From contig NC_048538.1 of the NCBI RefSeq assembly GCF_902806685.2, forward strand, positions 14,756,001-14,820,000: DNA of 64,000 bases, read 5' to 3'. Within the stretch, counting starts at the first letter, position 1. The number at the start of each line of letters is the position of its first letter. This DNA is from Maniola hyperantus. Lineage: Eukaryota > Arthropoda > Insecta > Lepidoptera > Nymphalidae. The notes beneath the pieces were generated by a model, which did no database searches, was not told the DNA's origin, and was given only the letters and a program-made list of their open reading frames with translations. This document shows, piece after piece, positions 11,245 through 21,755 of this stretch. The position numbers and the translations under genes are program-made.

Positions 11245-11775
11245 AACGTTCACTGCTGAACATGGGTTATTTCAGAGGCGGATTATCCCTAAGGCAAACA
11301 AGGAACGTGCCTAGGGGCGCGAGGTTATACAAAGGGGCGCGTGATCATGTAGAGTTCCATCACCTGGCCTACCCTACTTATATTATCTTGGAGTGACTGA
11401 AACTGCCTCTTCTTTAATATAGCAAAGTGTCATGACGATGTTCTTCACTCGTTCACATACATATAATCACTAACTAATAATTTCCTTGTCCTTTCGAAGT
11501 TTGTAGTAAAAAATTTAATGTGGCTGTTAGTTAGTGGGGAGCCTATGAGGCGCTTGCCTAGAGCGCTCTCGACATTTAATCCGCCTCTGGGTTACTTTGA
11601 AAGCTTACAGTTTCTTCAGACCATGGCCTTGTGCTGCTTGCGTCTAGCGAATTCTTCCGTCCATAATATCTGCCAGCTAGTGGGGGGTCTCAACGCTGCG
11701 TTTTCTTTTTGCGGGGTCACTATTTCAGCAGGAGCTTCTAGCACTTCAACGTTTATCTTGTCTTCGAGCTATATG
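11245..11775 (-). mobile_element. LINE 3' fragment split by a hAT MITE
   Basis: GTTCACTGCTGAACATGGG (11248-11266) and, beyond the MITE, CATGGCCTTGTGCTGC, ATTCTTCCGTCC and CTAGTGGGGGGTCTCAACGC match, in order, the antisense tail of the LINE at 61922-62305 (CGTCCACTGCTGGACATAAG ... GTGGGGGGTCG). Confidence 0.75.
11273..11589. mobile_element. hAT-type MITE with 8-bp target duplication
   Basis: Inverted ends CAGAGGCGGATTA / TAATCCGCCTCTG. Flanking octamers GGTTATTT (11265-11272) and GGTTACTT (11590-11597) match at 7 of 8. CAG-starting ends and 8-bp duplications are hallmarks of the hAT superfamily. Internal sequence is non-coding. Confidence 0.85.
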
Positions 11776-12637
11776 TGCCCCTCCATTGCTCATTATACAG
11801 ATTTCCCTTTCAGGCCTGAATAATTTTATACATAACGATGTTATTTTCCTGCAAGTGAAAATGGCTCCAGGAAAATGGAGCATCGCGATTCTTTTTTGTT
11901 TTACTTATTCCATAGCGTCATCTGTACATACACATTGGTGCTGTTTAGTAAAACCAGTTAACGAGTTTCTTATGTGGGCAGAGTTGTTCCAACTTCAGCG
12001 CTCAGTTTCATTTAGTTCATAGCATTTTATCAAGATGGCGCTACCAACATTTCAAAATAACATCTTACTTTATAGCTGATATTTAGTTAAAAAAATAATT
12101 AAGTTAGTTTTAATAACAAAAATATTGTATTCAAATAATTTTATCCTCGGTTGTTTAAATGGTGTTAAGACCTTAAATCTGTATTACTCTGGTTTTGGTT
12201 TTTTTTTCGGTTACCTAGTACCTATCCATAAGTATCCAGTATCCACAGACATCACTGACCTATCCCAGGCTGTGACGTCACATGTTCATTAGCCTCTACC
12301 CTGCATCCCTCTGGAAAACCGCGGGGTTTTCACTGCGCGCCCTCGTGTCTAGTTTACATGTTAGCGTTAAAACTTTTGCCACTTTTGCTAAAACTGTATT
12401 TTAATATTTTTAGCCAATAGTAGAACAGTGTCTGGCATAGGTGAAGAATTAAATACTAATCTGAGGTGCCTGGCATTTAGCAATATCAATGTTAAGTGTT
12501 TGCGTCCAAGTTTGGCAAAAGAGTGGACTAAACTTGCTAAACTTGGACGCAAACAGTTATATTTTGTTTATTTAACTCAATATGAATCAATGAAATGCCT
12601 TATACTGAATTGCCACTTAATTTTTGAGGGCACCTTA
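11776..12637. other. Unassigned stretch
   Basis: No gene recognised. A short inverted pair, AAGTTTGGCAAAAGAGTGG..., GTTTGCGTCCAAGTTTGG/ CTTGGACGCAAAC, lies at about 12500-12555. Confidence 0.4.
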
Positions 12638-13125
12638 AATCTTTAATGACAGTTTTTTGACGTTTGCACTTTGCAGTAAAATAATTGTTTGCTGATGACA
12701 AAGCTGATGATCTTATGTTTGCTGTAATTTGATTGACACCTAAAATATTTAATGACAGTTTTTTGACGTTTGCACTTTACAATTAAGTATGTACCTACTG
12801 TCTGTTTTCTGAACTTTTAACGTTTGCTATAATTTGATTGACACCTCAAATACTTAATGACAGGTTTTTGACGTTTGCACTTTACAGTTAAGTACTGTCT
12901 TTTCTGATTTTTTTGACGTTTGCTGTAATTTGATTGACACCTCATATATTTAGTGATTCTATTTGACGTTTGCACTTTACAGTTAAGTACCTACCAAAGA
13001 ATTTGCAAGTACTACTAATGGTACCTACCTTCTGTGTTCTGAATTTTTTGATGTTTGCTGTAATTTGATTGACACCTCATACCTATATTTAATGACAGTT
13101 TTTGACGGTAATATTTAGTGACAGT
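12638..13125. repeat. Tandem array, about five units of roughly 100 bp
   Basis: Blocks TTAATGACAGTTTTTTGACG, TTTGCACTTTACAGTTAAGT and GCTGTAATTTGATTGACACC repeat in the same order at spacings near 105, 102 and 95 bp; later units shorten. The array ends about 335 bp upstream of candidate exon 1a. Confidence 0.9.
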
Positions 13126-13460
13126 TTTTGACGGTTTGTGAGTACGAGTTTAGGTACTAGCGTTCACTGTACTACGCAATTCCCAAAAACACATCATTTA
13201 TGTAATGGTGCACTTAAATTTTAAGTAACTTTTCAGTATTTGGAGATTAGAATGCCAAGTGCGAAGTGCAGTGTAAACTAAAAACCAGATATAGATTTTC
13301 CAATCAGTTCGCGTTAATCCGGCATTGGAATACAAAACATATGGCGGGAGAACGCATTCCAGTGCGAATGTTCTGGAAACTGGACTCATTCAGTGCTGTA
13401 ATCCTTTAGGAGAGACTGGTGACTAGTGTTCTATATTCAAAGTGATTTTGTAGATCGAAA
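13126..13460 (+). promoter_or_regulatory. Possible promoter/5' UTR of paxillin exon 1a
   Basis: Single-copy sequence between the tandem array and the ATG at 13461. TTCAGTGC near 13386 fits an arthropod initiator; no TATA box at the expected distance. Function is inferred only from position. Confidence 0.3.
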
Positions 13461-13473
13461 ATGGCGGGAAATG
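13461..13473 (+). CDS. Pax: Paxillin candidate first coding exon 1a (short N-terminus, MAGN)
   Basis: A 13-nt coding segment: ATG, three more codons (Ala-Gly-Asn) and a single G, then a consensus donor GTAAGT at 13474. The start context is strong (A at -3, G at +4). The trailing G joins AT at 43109 to give the Asp of LD1, so the product begins MAGN-DALLADLQ. Human paxillin has the same architecture: a four-codon first exon (MDDL) and a phase-1 junction at the same Asp. A possible arthropod initiator (TTCAGTGC, about 13386) lies some 75 nt upstream. The exon is too short to prove by eye, and the intron to LD1 would be 29.6 kb. It could instead be the first exon of an unrelated transcript. The predicted protein is 620 aa. 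Confidence 0.5.
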
Positions 13474-13513
13474 GTAAGTATCGAGCTTTTTGATATTTGC
13501 TTTATTTATCACT

Positions 13514-13730
13514 AACTGATGCCCGCGACTTCCGCGTGGAATTAGGTCTTTAAAACTCCCGTGGGAACTCTTTGATTTTCCGGGATAAAAAGTAGCCTAT
13601 GTCACTCTCCAAGTCTTTATCTATAACCATGCAAAAAATCACGTCTATCCGTTGCACCGTTGCGACGTGATTGAAGGACAAACCAACAAACAAACACACT
13701 TTCACATTTATAATAAGGGTACTGATTCGC
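13514..13730 (-). mobile_element. Helitron-like repeat H2
   Basis: Antisense copy: GATGCCCGCGACTTCCGCG, TCCGGGATAAAAAGTAGCC, TTGCGACGTGATTGAAGGAC, (CAAA)n and CACATTTATAATAAGGGTA. It starts 40 bp into the intron after exon 1a. Confidence 0.8.
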
Positions 13731-13995
13731 CGGCCTACTACTGAGAACAGGTCTCCTGTCAGAATGAGAAGGCCACGAGGCCTTCCAAATAGGACGGCAG
13801 TGCTTTTCTGAATTAAGTATGTGCGTTTTAAGCAATTAAATATCACTTGCTTATTTGTTGCTTTAACGGTGAAAGAAAACATCATGAGAAAGCCTGCATG
13901 GCTGAGAGTTCTCCATAATGTTCTCAAAGGCGATGAAATCTGCCAATTCACACTTATTTTATTTTTATTGAACCACCAACAGAATCATACAAAAA
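13731..13995 (+). mobile_element. SINE fragments
   Basis: Contains GGTGAAAGAAAACATCATGAG, CCTGCATGGCTGAGAG and TTCTCCATAATGTTCTCAAA, the body of the SINE at 53887-54216, preceded by an inverted GGTCTCCTGTCAGAATGAGA tail piece. Confidence 0.7.
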
Positions 13996-14675
13996 AAAAT
14001 ATTAAGTGCTTTGATATTAGGTAGATACTTATAGTACGCGACAGGTCAAGATTTAGTTATTTATCAAAGAGCATAACATTTATGTACCTACTACCCACTC
14101 GTTACTAGACGCACACTTGCTAGTAAACAGGCGCGGCGTGCATTCCAACGCGAATACTATATAAAGGAAATTATATAAAAAAGTTTGCGGTTGTTTAGAA
14201 AAAGCTGCTCTGTCTCCGTGTCACTTGTTATTCCGCTTATTCTAATAGGAGGTTCTGAACCTCGCAACTCATTCTATCCTTTAAGCTTCTTGTACAAGGA
14301 GCCGGACTCCAAATAGAAATGTGTGTTTATGAATGAAAAAATTCGGTTGAGTGCGATTTGGTTTTGCAAACGGAAGGTCCCATACCATCGCGAGTACAAA
14401 AAATAACAGTTTTTAATTTTTTTTTGATTGTCATGGCGGGCATTTAATGTTTTTATTATTAATGTAAATAGATATAGCAGCAATTAGAAATAAAGATTCT
14501 GTGAACATTTTAACTCTCTACATAATGCGGTTCACGAGATACAGCTCGCGCAGCCTGACAGCCTGACAGGCAGACGGAAGGACGGACAGACAGCGGAGGC
14601 TTTAGGGTCTAGGGCCGAAGGGTGCCAACGGGACCTTGAAACAGCACCTTAGAAACGCGCGTGGTCCGCATCGCC
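13996..14675. other. Unassigned stretch
   Basis: No gene seen. A short (ACAG/GACG)-rich run lies near 14560-14595. Confidence 0.4.
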
Positions 14676-14749
14676 GCCGCGTCGATTCGCAGCCGCGTCG
14701 ATTCGCAGCCGCGTCGATTCGCAGCCGCGTCGATTCGCAGCCGCGTCGG
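14676..14749. repeat. 16-bp GC-rich tandem repeat
   Basis: Four exact units of GCCGCGTCGATTCGCA and a partial fifth (14740-14749). It gives a repetitive minus-strand peptide that I do not regard as a gene. Confidence 0.95.
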
Positions 14750-15049
14750 CGCCGCGCCCGCGCCGCTGCGATGTAGCGCCATTTCGGATATATTGTGAGA
14801 TCCCAGTCTGACTCGCACTTTGCCGGTTTTTTTCAACTTATAGACTTAGTTAGAAGAAGACTTAGTTAGAAGATAGCACTTGGCTGCAATCAGACTGGCT
14901 GACAAGTGATGACGCAGCCTTAGATAAGCGCGCTTGCCTACAAGATGCCTAATATCTATTCACTTTTGATTTGAAGGTACCAATATTGAAATTAGACCTC
15001 ATGCCTAGAACAAAAGACCTGGATTACATCACTTACCATTATCAGGTTA

Positions 15050-15452
15050 AAGGTTCGTACGCACCTGAGCGGCGCGGCGCGGCGCTTCAGCGAGCTGCAC
15101 GTCGCGGCACAGAGCGTCAAAATATCATTTCTATCATTTTGTATGGCGCATATCGCACTAGAGCGGCGCTGCACAGCGCTTCACCGCGCGTTGCCGCGCG
15201 GCACGGCTGGAGAGAATATTTTGAAGCGCAGCGAATCGACGCGCAGTGCAGTGACGCTAGTGCGACATACCCAGCGGCGCGGCACGGCGCTTCGCGCTCG
15301 TACGCGAACGGGTATAAAAGTGACGCGCAAGTGACGCGAGGTGCCGCGTACTGAAGTTGTAGTGCGGTAGGCACCGTCGAGCGGCCTGAGGTGACGCGTT
15401 CTGCAGTCGGACTGAAGCGCCGCGCCGCGCCGCTCAGGTGCGTACGAACCTT
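15050..15452. mobile_element. GC-rich MITE with perfect 41-bp inverted ends
   Basis: Ends 15050-15090 and 15412-15452 are exact reverse complements, starting AAGGTTCGTACGCACCTGAG. TA dinucleotides flank both sides (15048-15049 and 15453-15454), as in TA-targeting superfamilies. The 403-bp body is packed with GCG/CGC words and opens frames on both strands that have no domain. Perfect ends suggest recent insertion. Confidence 0.92.
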
Positions 15453-15564
15453 TACTCATCGGCTAACATGAATGTGACCTTAATGTCGGATACCCGTTAA
15501 TTGGGAACGAATTAAGGTCCAATTAACATCTTCTGCGTATTCCTAAGGTTGCCTGCAATTTACG

Positions 15565-15760
15565 TAGTAATCATCATCATCATCATCATCATTAACAATT
15601 GATAGACGTCCACTGCTGGACATGTATCTTGTAGGGACCACGCCACGGCCTTGCGCCGCCGCCGCCTAAATCCAGCAACTCCCTGCGACTCACCTGATGT
15701 CGTCCGTCCATCTAGTGGAGGGTCTTCCAACGCTGCGCTTTCCTGTGCGATAGTAGTAAT
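15565..15760 (-). mobile_element. LINE 3' tail fragment with (CAT)n
   Basis: ATCATCATCATCATCATC, then GACGTCCACTGCTGGACATG, TTGTAGGGACCACGCCACGG, GATGTCGTCCGTCC and GGGTCTTCCAACGCTGCG in the order of 61922-62120. Confidence 0.85.
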
Positions 15761-15782
15761 AGTAGTAATCTTCTATAATATA

Positions 15783-16200
15783 AAAACTGGCCAAGTGCGA
15801 GTCAGGCTCGCACAATGAGGGTTCCGTACTACAGTCGTATTTTTTCGACATTTTGCAGGATAATTCAAAAACAAACGTACATAAAAATAAATAAAATTCT
15901 GTTTTAGAATGCCTAGGTAGCCCTTTCATATGATACCCCACTTATCTTACTTTGAAAATCGAAAATGGCAATATTTGTTCATGAACACATTTTAATTTTT
16001 TTCTTCTGATGTAACCACAAATTCGCGGTTTGAGATTTTTCCCCTAATGTCAGCTATAAGACCTACCTACCTGCCAAATTTCATGATTCTAGTTCAACGG
16101 GAAGTACCCTGTAGGTTTCTTGACAGACAGACAGACGAACAGACAGACAACAAAGTGATCCTATAAGGGTTCCGTTTTTCCTTTTGAGGTACGGAACCCT
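15783..16200 (+). mobile_element. Interspersed repeat R (GGCCAAGTGCGAGTC)
   Basis: Starts ACTGGCCAAGTGCGAGTCAG and GAGGGTTCCGTACTAC and ends TTTTGAGGTACGGAACCCT, so ends carry the inverted GGGTTCCGTAC/GTACGGAACCC pair. Internal CCAAATTTCATGATTCTAG and (CAGA)n. Other copies: 40723-41170 (+), 34473-34600 (+, truncated), 38528-38650, 52325-52610 and 60855-61135 (all antisense). Non-coding. Confidence 0.85.
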
Positions 16201-16220
16201 ATTATCAACTTTAATAGATA

Positions 16221-16542
16221 AAAAAAATAAAAACCGACTTCGTTACACAAACACTAAAAATTGAAAAATAATTTAATTTATTACCGAATATATTATGTAT
16301 ACAAGAGTTAATATAGTTCCATAATAATATTTTTTGGTGCCGGTGCCAATTAGCTTCAGCTGCGCGAATCGTCTAGACTTCGAATTTTTATGAGACTCCA
16401 CAATGGCACCTCATTGGCACCGACCCCAAAAAATATTATTATGGAACTATATTAACTCTTGTATACATAATATATTCGGTAATAAATTAAATTATTTTTC
16501 AATTTTTAGTGTTTGTGTAACGAAGTCGGTTTTTATTTTTTT
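16221..16542. mobile_element. Fold-back element with about 130-bp arms
   Basis: Arms 16221-16350 and 16413-16542 pair almost completely; differences seen include GGTGCCGGTGCC versus GGCACCGACCCC near the centre. A 62-bp spacer separates them. The outer ends contain AACCGACTTCGTTAC, a word also found beside other repeats here. Confidence 0.92.
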
Positions 16543-16734
16543 TGTAAAAAAATTTTATTTCACAATTTTTAGTGGCCCCATGGAATTATGCTATGACTGG
16601 TTAAAAGTCTACTGTTTACTAAGCTATTACACTGATCGCAAGCAATTTACTCTTATCCGTTGAGGAGTTCCAGTATCTATCTTCGAAGATGTTCATCAGA
16701 TCTTCACCAAATTGAAATGGGACCAACTTTGAAG

Positions 16735-16871
16735 TATACCCTTTCAAACAAAAAAATAATTTTCAAAATCGGTCTAGGCGTTTTCGAGTTATCGGGGAAC
16801 ATACATAAAAAAAAAAAAAAAAAAAAAAGATTCCGACGAATTGAGAACCTCCTCCTTTTTTGAAGTCGGTT
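16735..16871 (+). mobile_element. Interspersed repeat ending in GAAGTCGGTT, left of the gap
   Basis: AAACAAAAAAATAATTTTCA, GAGTTATCGGGGAACATAC, an A-run of more than 20, then GAATTGAGAACCTCCTCC and TTTTTGAAGTCGGTT. Related pieces: 17072-17102, about 37640-37780, and 56205-56262 (antisense). Confidence 0.8.
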
Positions 16872-17071
16872 NNNNNNNNNNNNNNNNNNNNNNNNNNNNN
16901 NNNNNNNNNNNNNNNNNNNNNNNNNNNNNNNNNNNNNNNNNNNNNNNNNNNNNNNNNNNNNNNNNNNNNNNNNNNNNNNNNNNNNNNNNNNNNNNNNNNN
17001 NNNNNNNNNNNNNNNNNNNNNNNNNNNNNNNNNNNNNNNNNNNNNNNNNNNNNNNNNNNNNNNNNNNNNNN
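16872..17071. other. Assembly gap, exactly 200 N
   Basis: Two hundred Ns, so a placeholder length. Both sides carry the same CCTCCTCCTTTTTTGAAGTC repeat end. Confidence 1.
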
Positions 17072-17410
17072 AAACCCTCCTCCTTTTTTTGAAGTCGGTT
17101 AAAAAGTGATTTTATCTCCTCACTATGCGGGTGTCCTAGTAACTGATTTTCAAGCCAATCTTTTAAATCTTGTAGTAACACATTTAATTAATACTAAATT
17201 GTCTTCTAATCAACTCGTCAATCATGACGACGCTATAGAGGCACTAGAGGCACCGTTGGCTAAAAGTCAAGATTCCATAAATGGTCGTCGCCCACTAGCC
17301 GTTTATGACCCGGATAAAATTGATTAAATACCAACGCAACGTGTGAGTATAGTGAGTACTCGACGACAGCGACATAATGATTATTTCAAACATCAGCACC
17401 TTATTATAAA
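17072..17410. other. Repeat end and unassigned sequence before the copia element
   Basis: 17072-17102 repeats the word on the left of the gap. The 73-codon frame at 17106-17327 ends in a stop (...AVYDPDKID) and shows no domain I recognise; it may be the C-terminal part of a transposon ORF. Confidence 0.4.
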
Positions 17411-17611
17411 TATTAGAACGTGATATACTTGTATGTAAACTCATTACATCTAAAGTAAAGAAAGAATAAAATAGCGTTCTATATTGTAACTCTGTCACTT
17501 GTGAGTTGTCGTCGTTGTTATCGTTGGAAAAAGTAATGTCTTTCTGTTAAAATAATAATTATATTTATGTATTTACGAAGATTGAATTTTTGGGCGATCC
17601 ACCTCCTAATC
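17411..17611 (+). repeat. 5' LTR of the copia-type element
   Basis: Begins TATTAGAACGTGATATACTT and ends GGGCGATCCACCTCCTAATC. It aligns with 26194-26392 with a few indels and substitutions. The canonical TG start appears mutated or lies slightly outside. Contains AAAGAATAAAATAGC with an AATAAA. Confidence 0.85.
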
Positions 17612-17615
17612 AATA

Positions 17616-17626
17616 GGTTATGGGCC
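17616..17626 (+). promoter_or_regulatory. Primer binding site for half initiator tRNA-Met
   Basis: GGTTATGGGCC follows the left LTR and is complementary to GGCCCATAACC of the initiator tRNA anticodon arm (CAU anticodon inside). The right LTR lacks it, as expected. Confidence 0.75.
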
Positions 17627-17639
17627 TTCACATCTAAAA

Positions 17640-20600
17640 CTAGAAGCTCTGAAAATTCAATCATGGTAGAAAGATAGAGTCTAATTCAGGTTTGTGCGGC
17701 CACATAGAAAAGTTGCGAGGCTCAGAAAACTTTGCCTATTGGAAATTGTAGTGTAAAGAACAGTCTTGAATTGAAAGGCTGGTGGTGGGGTCGTAGCGAA
17801 TGAAGGTTCAAACGAGTACACAAACGAAAGAAAACCTGATAGAAGTGGAGGCACAAAAGTAAAGAGCAACACTTGGTCTTTTACTTGAACCCGATTGCTT
17901 CAACGCATGTTTATAGAGCAAGGACTGCAAAAGAGGTCTGGGATTGCCTATGTAACTTATGAAGACAAGGGATGGGGAAGACGTATTACGTTACAACGGA
18001 AACTCTGTGCAATGTAACTTGAGAACTTCGGTCTATGGAGAGTACATCTCGGAAATAATGTTTTTGTCTAATCAGTTGTATGATATCGATGCTCCAATTG
18101 ATGATGACTGGATAGTGTCTATGATGCTGAGCGGGTTGAGTGAAGTATATAATCCACTTATAATGGCTGTAGACAACAGTGGACAAAAAACTGACTCTTG
18201 AGCAAAGTAAAACTAAAATTGATACAGAGTCGAATAGACAACGAGATGAGTCAAGTGGAAATACATCGTCGAATGTTAGATGGCAAACAAATCGGGCACG
18301 ATTTCCCAAAATCGAAATCGAATAGATGTTCGAAAGTAAATAAGTCGAAAGTTTTAAATGTTTTAAGTGTCATGAACCAGGCCATAAAGCATCAGAATGC
18401 ATGAAAGAAGCAAATTAGAACTGTAAATAATTTTGCGTCGATTTGCATGACTACAGTAGACAAGAAGCCATTTAAGACGAAGAGGTTGTACATTGACAGT
18501 GGATGTTCACACATATGACCCACGATGTACATAATTTATCCAATTATCAAAAGCAGGCGGATAAGAAAAATAAGAGTGGCAAATGGGGAAAATTATCAAT
18601 CCAAGGTAAAGGGAGTGCTAATGTAAAGATTAATGCAAATACAGAACTTGCATTGATAATTGTTTGCATGTTCCCCGAATTGTGCATGAATTAATCTCTG
18701 TGAGCAAGCTAGCGGAAAAAGATTACGTTGTGAATTTATTTAACAAAAAAGGTTGTACATACGAAAAGAGGATAACAAATTGTCAATGTCAGGATGTTGG
18801 TGGAATTTTCGAATTAAAGAAAAATCAAAACTTGGTCATTGAACGTGACAGTGTCAAGATCAAAATTTATCGAATCTTGGGCATAGAGGTTAGCACATTT
18901 GAGTAAAAAAATATATGGGATAAGTTAAAAAACCTAGTGAATGGAATTGAATTTAAACAAAATGATTTGATAGAACCATGTTATCCCATGCATTGAAGGC
19001 AAGACGTGTAAGAGTCCTTTTAAGACAAAGTACTAGAGCACGGGATATCTTGGAAATAGTGCATAGCGATATTTGCGTCCGATGGAAAGAGCGCGTCGTT
19101 CAGTGGTTCGAGATACATGTTACTGTTTATCGATGAATTTTCCTCGGAAACACATGTATATTTTCTGCAGAATAAAGTCAAACTTTTGAGAAATTTCGCG
19201 AATATAAGGCGGAAGTAGAGAAAGAGATAACAAATCAATTAATTTTGAGGACTGACAATGGGTCTGAGTACTGTAATCGATTATTTGATAATTTTTAAAG
19301 TCTGAAGGTATTAAGCACCAGACGACGGTCCCGTACACACCTGAGCAAAATGGTGTTGCTGAGAGGGAAATAGTCGATTATAGAAAGGCAAGAGCATTAT
19401 GAGGCGAAGCTAATTTAATAAGAAGTATTGGGCGGAAGCTGTAAATACTGTTGTATATTTTAAAAAATAGAAGTCCTACTAAGGCTGTAACAGATAGTGT
19501 TCCGGAGAGGTTATGGACAGGAAAGAAAGGTGATCTAAGTCATCTTAAGGTGTTCGGTTGTTTAGCTTACGGGATTGAAACCGAAAAAAAAGAACAAAAA
19601 ATTGGACAGTAAAAACAGTACCTACGATTTTGTTGGATATCCTAATAACACTAAGGGTTATCGGTTGATGGATCCAAAGACGAGACCGTTCATGTATAGA
19701 GATGTTAAATTTTTAGAGATACTTTTCCTGGTGATAACGATAATATAGTAACAAAGGACACAGTTGTTCCTATATATCTGGACGAGGGACAAAAAGAGTC
19801 TGTGCCAATAGAGAATCCTAAAGAGGATGATAATAAGACGATAAAGTTGATACCATTGTTGAGACAGTTGATAATAACAATGAAACTGAAAACAAGGAAG
19901 AATGGTTGATATGCAGACGAGACCAAAAACGTTGTGGAAAGGGTTTAACCACGTTATAGATCTTAGATCACGTAAGCAACCAGATGTAAATAATTGTATA
20001 TGGTAATGCCATGCAGATATTAACTGGCGATCCTTAACAATTGAGGAGGCTTTAACGAGACCAGATGGGGATTTATGGCAAAAAAGCTATAAATGATGAA
20101 ATTCGGTCACTAAAAGAAAATAAACATGGGAATTAGTTCAATTACCAAAGGACAAAAAGCCAATACATTGCAGTGGGTATTCAAAATTAAAAAAGATTGC
20201 GAGGAAAGATCGTAAAATATAAGCTTAGACTAGTAGCGAAAGGGCTTTACACAGGTACGTGTGTAGATTATAAGAAACATATTCACCTGTAGTTCGAAGC
20301 TCCACTTTGCGGCTGTTGTTCTCACTAGCTGCTGAATACGATTGGTATATTGATCAATGGGATGTAAATACTTGCGTTTTTGTATGGTAAGTTAGGAGAT
20401 ATTTACATGCTCCAGCCGAAAGGTGCAGTTGTCAAAGGTCAAGAAACCATGGTATGTAAATTGCAAGGTCCTTGTATGGCCTGAAGCAAGCTTCGAATGC
20501 GTGGTTTAACGAATTAGATAGGACAAATGTGAAGGATTTATGGTTTTTGTTACAGTCGAAAATAGAGCCATGTATGTATAGTAGAAAACTCGGGGTACAA

Positions 20601-21540
20601 TAAAGAATTATTGTTGTAAGATATGTGATGATATATTTGTTTTCGGAAATAGTAAAGAGGAGAAGCACAATTTAAAAAACAGGGTCTTCTCGATAAGTTT
20701 AAGCTAAAAGATTTAGGTCCGGCTAGGCATGTTTAGGGAATGCGACTGAGAAGGGAAAATGGTGCAATATTTCTCGATCAGGAACAGTACATTCTGAATG
20801 TTTTGGATGAATTTGGATCAGATTGTAATCCTGCAGCAACTCCAATGGAGGTTGGGCTTAAGCTAGAAAAAGGCGTCAGAGTCAGATACGAGTCATTTTG
20901 CCGTACCAAAATCTGATAGGGTGTCTAAATTATTAAGCAGTTAATACAAGACCTGATATTGCACATGCTTTGAGTGTTTTGTCGCAATTTAATTTCTGCT
21001 CATAATGAATTACACTACAAAGCTGCCCAAAGAGTACTGCGTTCCTTGAAGAACGTCTAAACTTTGTTTAAAGGTTGAAAAGTCTATAAAGTTACTTTAC
21101 GTGGTTAGTAGATGCAGACTGGGGCGGTGCATATGACAGGAAGTCGTTTACTGGTTTAATTTTTAAACTAGGTCGTAATTTAATAACAGTGGAGAGTAGA
21201 AACAGCAATGCGTTTCATTGTCTTCTACAGAATCTGAATATGTAGGTACTATGTCAGGCGTCTAAGGAGGCGGTATAATCTACGTAATTTGCTAGGTGAG
21301 TTCCTCTTAGTAAATGATGATTGTTTAATTAGTCCCGTTGTGGTGTATAATGACAATCAATCTTGTCATAAAATTGCAAATAATAAAATGAATCACAACA
21401 GAACTAAGCATATTGATATCAAGTATCATTATATAAGAGAGGCTATAGCAAATAATTTAGTAAAGATTGAATATATGCCAACTGAAAAAATGGTGGCAGA
21501 TATTTTAACAAAATGTTTACATTGTCCTAAATGAAACATT
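17640..21540 (+). pseudogene. copia-type gag-pol, many frameshifts
   Basis: Pieces in three frames, all + strand. Gag: IMFLSNQLYDIDAPIDDDWI and MMLSGLSEVYNPLIMAV (17959-18201). Zinc knuckle: CFKCHEPGHKASEC (about 18357-18402). Protease: YIDSGCS then HMTHDVHN (about 18489-18540). Integrase: NLVIERDSVK through LRTDNGSEYC (about 19239-19275) and EQNGVAERE (about 19343-19370). Reverse transcriptase: RLVAKG (about 20226-20245). RNase H: VVYNDNQSCHKIANNK, NRTKHIDIKYHYIRE and PTEKMVADILTK (21289-21534). Stops and shifts throughout mean no polyprotein can be made. Confidence 0.85.
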
Positions 21541-21755
21541 TTTTATCAGAATTATGTCTGGTCACTGGAGTCAGTGTTTTGGTTTTCATTTGAACCGACC
21601 GTGTCTTTACCGCAATAACAGCGAAAACTGCTGACGCCGCGATCCGTCCGTCGCCGCGGCCGTGCGTGAGCCAAAATGACCTAGTTCCGCGTTTCGTCGC
21701 GTCAGGTTTATTATAAAATAAATAATCATCGCTATACTACTTGGTTCCTGCAACT

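Noticed and set aside
14992..15459. Overlapping coding frames on both strands in GC-rich DNA
   Set aside because: They lie within a MITE with perfect inverted ends; openness follows from the lack of A/T stop codons.
17106..17327. 73-codon frame as a host gene
   Set aside because: Abuts the assembly gap and a retrotransposon, and no domain is recognised.
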